From Acanthaster planci (lineage: Eukaryota > Echinodermata > Asteroidea > Valvatida > Acanthasteridae), in NCBI RefSeq assembly GCF_001949145.1, contig NW_019091431.1, forward strand, positions 319,971 through 383,970: a DNA stretch of 64,000 nt, given 5' to 3'. Positions 61,401-64,000 of the stretch are shown here, piece after piece. Below the pieces are notes generated by a model. That model made no database searches, was not told the DNA's origin, and was given only the letters and a program-made list of their open reading frames with translations. How positions within the stretch are numbered: the stretch's first letter is position 1; each line of letters starts with the position of its first letter. The position numbers and the translations under genes were made by a program.

Positions 61401-64000
61401 TTCAATCTTGCCATCATGAATAGAGTTTCTGAACTGATATTATTGGAATTTTGAGGCCTCCATCTGGTATCTACACCAGTTTCTCAGTGTCTTCAAAAAA
61501 ATCTTTCATCACCATTTGTGCTCACAGTACCAGTACATGTACCGATAGTTGATATGATGACAATTAACTGAGAAAAGAACAATTTGGCAAAGAGACATGA
61601 AGTGGCTCCGGTTAGTTTCAATTGAAAATGAATAAGTGACTGCGTGATCAAATCCATATTATGTACATGTGCATACTGTAGGCCTGCATGTTCATGTTAT
61701 TCTTGGTAACTGATGTGCTCCTGATGTGTTCACTTGTTTCGTTAAATTAGAAACTGGATACCGAGCCACTTTTGAAATATTTGTTGCTGGTGGTGACATA
61801 TATACTTCAACTCAGCTTGGATTACTTCATCTAGATTGGATGAAACAGAAATGACCTGCTTGCCTGATTTATCCCAGGAACTTAAGAGTTGAGTTTCAGT
61901 ATGAATGACCTGCTGCAGTTCATTGTCAAATCGTGAAATCTTCCCCCCCCCCTCAACTTATTTGTTTAGCAACTGGAAGCTTGAAAAAGTTGTCCTGTTT
62001 TGATGGACTTCTCTTTGCCCATCAGACAAATGAAAATCCCCAGTAGTTATTTGGACTGAGTCATGCATGTGCTGCAATACAGCCCCTGCAGTCTTGGAAT
62101 ACCTGATCCCCCCAAATGACCCAAGCAACCCTTGGTAGCTGGTTGTGAGGACGATGACTGTTTATTGCTGGAATGTCTACCAGACTGGCCTGTGTTGTGA
62201 TCCATAGGTTTGCTCACATAGAGCGTAACCCTCCATGAAGGTACACACACACAGGTACAAATGTACATTGTACCTGCACCAGCACACTGCACCGGCATAC
62301 TTGTGCTGCATGTACCATCCAGACATCATTCTGGTACATTGTTTATCAGTAGTTGTTTAATTGAGAAGATGTTGCGACAGAGAACAGTCACGTTTCGCTG
62401 TCTGACTCCTCGCACATCTCATTTCTCTTACATACATGTAAGGCTCTTCGGCCTCAGTGTAATTTGTACATGTCTTGGAGACCTTACCCCAACCACGATC
62501 TTCTCATAGTTGTAGAGTGAAATCCCAGTAACATTACCGACAAATTTCAGATCGAGGACAGATGCTGTGTGGAAGTGTCTAGTGATCTTATTTTGCTAAG
62601 AGCCATTCTTGCGTTCTTCCAGTCAACCGTCTGTTTCCTCCTGTCTCAGCACACCATGACTGCAGCTATTTATGGAAGCAGAGATTTGTGTACGCGCTGC
62701 AAGCACAGACAAATAAACAGCTGAAGCGCCGGAAATATCAGAGTTGTCTCTTCGTGCACTATGGATATGATTTTTTCTCTCCTGGGACAGTTACCGCTGT
62801 TCGACAGTGTGATTACTCTCTCAAGATTTACTCACCTGTCTTAAATCTTCTTGTGAGTTTGGGCATTTGGCAATAACTCGGGAAAGCTCATATGGGGATA
62901 ATACGGCAACTTTTCTTGTGATGCACGTTGACCTCCATTACATCACTTCTTACTACACATGGCAAACATCAAACTCTCTGTATGCCATCTGGAGAACATC
63001 AAGACTTTGTGGTTTTTTTGTGATTGGGTACAGTTGACAGTGTCGCCACACCTGAAATATTGGAATCAGTAGAATTTGTCTCTTTCTGTCAGAGAAAGAG
63101 CCCCCCTCTCTCCCTTCTCCCCTCCCCCTCCTCCTTGGATGACATCTACAGCTTAGTCTGATCGGAGTGAGTATTCAGTGGTTGGAATAACAATGACTGC
63201 ATTGTGTACCACAAACTGAGGTTCATGTAGAACTACAGTTAGTAAGTGGCCTCTGGGAATCTACTGTACATGCACTTGAACCTTAACATGGAAGTTGTCA
63301 TGGTGACAGGAAATTTGAGAACCACTTCTACTTCTGCAGAATTTGTCGGTTCCGGAAAAGATTGTCTTTGAGTGAACTGCTTCATGGTCTGCTTGCTCAT
63401 CAAGATGGAAGTGATATAATGAGTCTTTTACATTACCAGTTTTCATCATTGGTGAGGCTTGGTTTGAGTTTCACTCATCAGTCCCATGCTGTGATAACAC
63501 GACTATTCACCACGTTTTAACTTCTGCTACTGCACTATTGTTGTCAAAGTTGTTTTTCCCAGTAACTGCATTGCGAAAGGATTCCAGGCATACAGTAATC
63601 ATTAATGCATTAGTGGAAGTACTGTACATATCGTTTGAGCTGTTGATGTAGCATTACTCGGGCCCTTTGTGTGCTTAATTTGATCTCAGGAGTATTCAGT
63701 AATTGCAGATACCCAAGTGGATGCAAACAAATTGTTTCACAGAGCGTGAACGTGGCAAGCTCGTCATCTCCAAAGATAATCCTATGCGCTAAACTATGAA
63801 ATCTCCACATACTGAATTATGAATAATAAAGAAGTCGGCGAGGCATTTTGCACCAGACACGTAGACCATGGATAACATTTCCACGTCATCAAGGGGATCT
63901 GTTGTGTCTCTCTCGGAGCCTGTGAAAATCCGTTGCTCTTACATGAGGACGGCAAGGATGCGGATGCGTTTTGGACTGTTTGCTCCACCAAAGAGAGTGT
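58498..64000 (+). other. discs large intron 3 (open at window end)
   Basis: Donor CCC|GTAAGT follows the exon at 58497; the next exon is outside the window. No other convincing exon, RNA gene or transposon was seen. ACATGTAC clusters occur occasionally (for example 60733-60752). Confidence 0.6.

Noticed and set aside
63943-64000. Met-rich frame open to the window end (MRTARMRMRFGL...)
   Set aside because: Could be an alternative discs large first exon, but only 19 codons are visible and no donor or family match is seen.

Overview
The window is nuclear DNA from an animal. Genes are split by GT-AG introns, intergenic spaces are AT-rich and full of repeats, and there are two runs of N (12958-13601 and 53250-53419). 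The genes point to an invertebrate, probably marine. A TIMELESS gene of the insect circadian (d-TIM) type sits beside an ABCC5-like transporter, a selenoprotein T gene with its SECIS element, a CYP2-clan P450, a TMEM126 gene and a discs-large gene whose N-terminus resembles Drosophila S97. From memory, d-TIM is absent from chordates but kept in echinoderms, hemichordates and many protostomes. I lean to an echinoderm or other ambulacrarian but cannot exclude a lophotrochozoan.

Layout. 421-4547 (+): last eight exons of an ABCC5-like exporter. 4548-9466: intergenic and presumed 5' region of timeless, with a GC-rich promoter-like patch near 6.1 kb and three canonical CACGTG E-boxes. 9467-22388 (+): a complete 23-exon timeless gene (1068 aa). 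25376-28238 (-): selenoprotein T, four exons, in-frame TGA for selenocysteine, SECIS in the 3' UTR. 29174-31884 (-): a complete six-exon cytochrome P450. 34616-35998 (-): TMEM126-like mitochondrial membrane protein. 36000-38000: repeat-rich spacer containing a tRNA-derived SINE. 38566 to beyond the right edge (+): 5' end of discs large, with three coding exons spread over 20 kb, very long introns and one candidate extra microexon.

The genes do not form one pathway; this is an ordinary animal gene neighbourhood. The main biological interest is (i) the d-TIM-type clock gene with E-boxes upstream, (ii) the selenoprotein gene, where recoding signal and SECIS are both visible and which standard gene callers would truncate, (iii) a possible 39-nt in-frame exon in the discs-large L27 region, and (iv) several apparently uncatalogued repeats: three foldback elements, a dispersed ~220-bp repeat, a ~70-bp element with telomere-like ends, and a perfect 42-bp palindrome. 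All exon joins were worked out by hand from reading phase and splice consensus. There is no transcript evidence.
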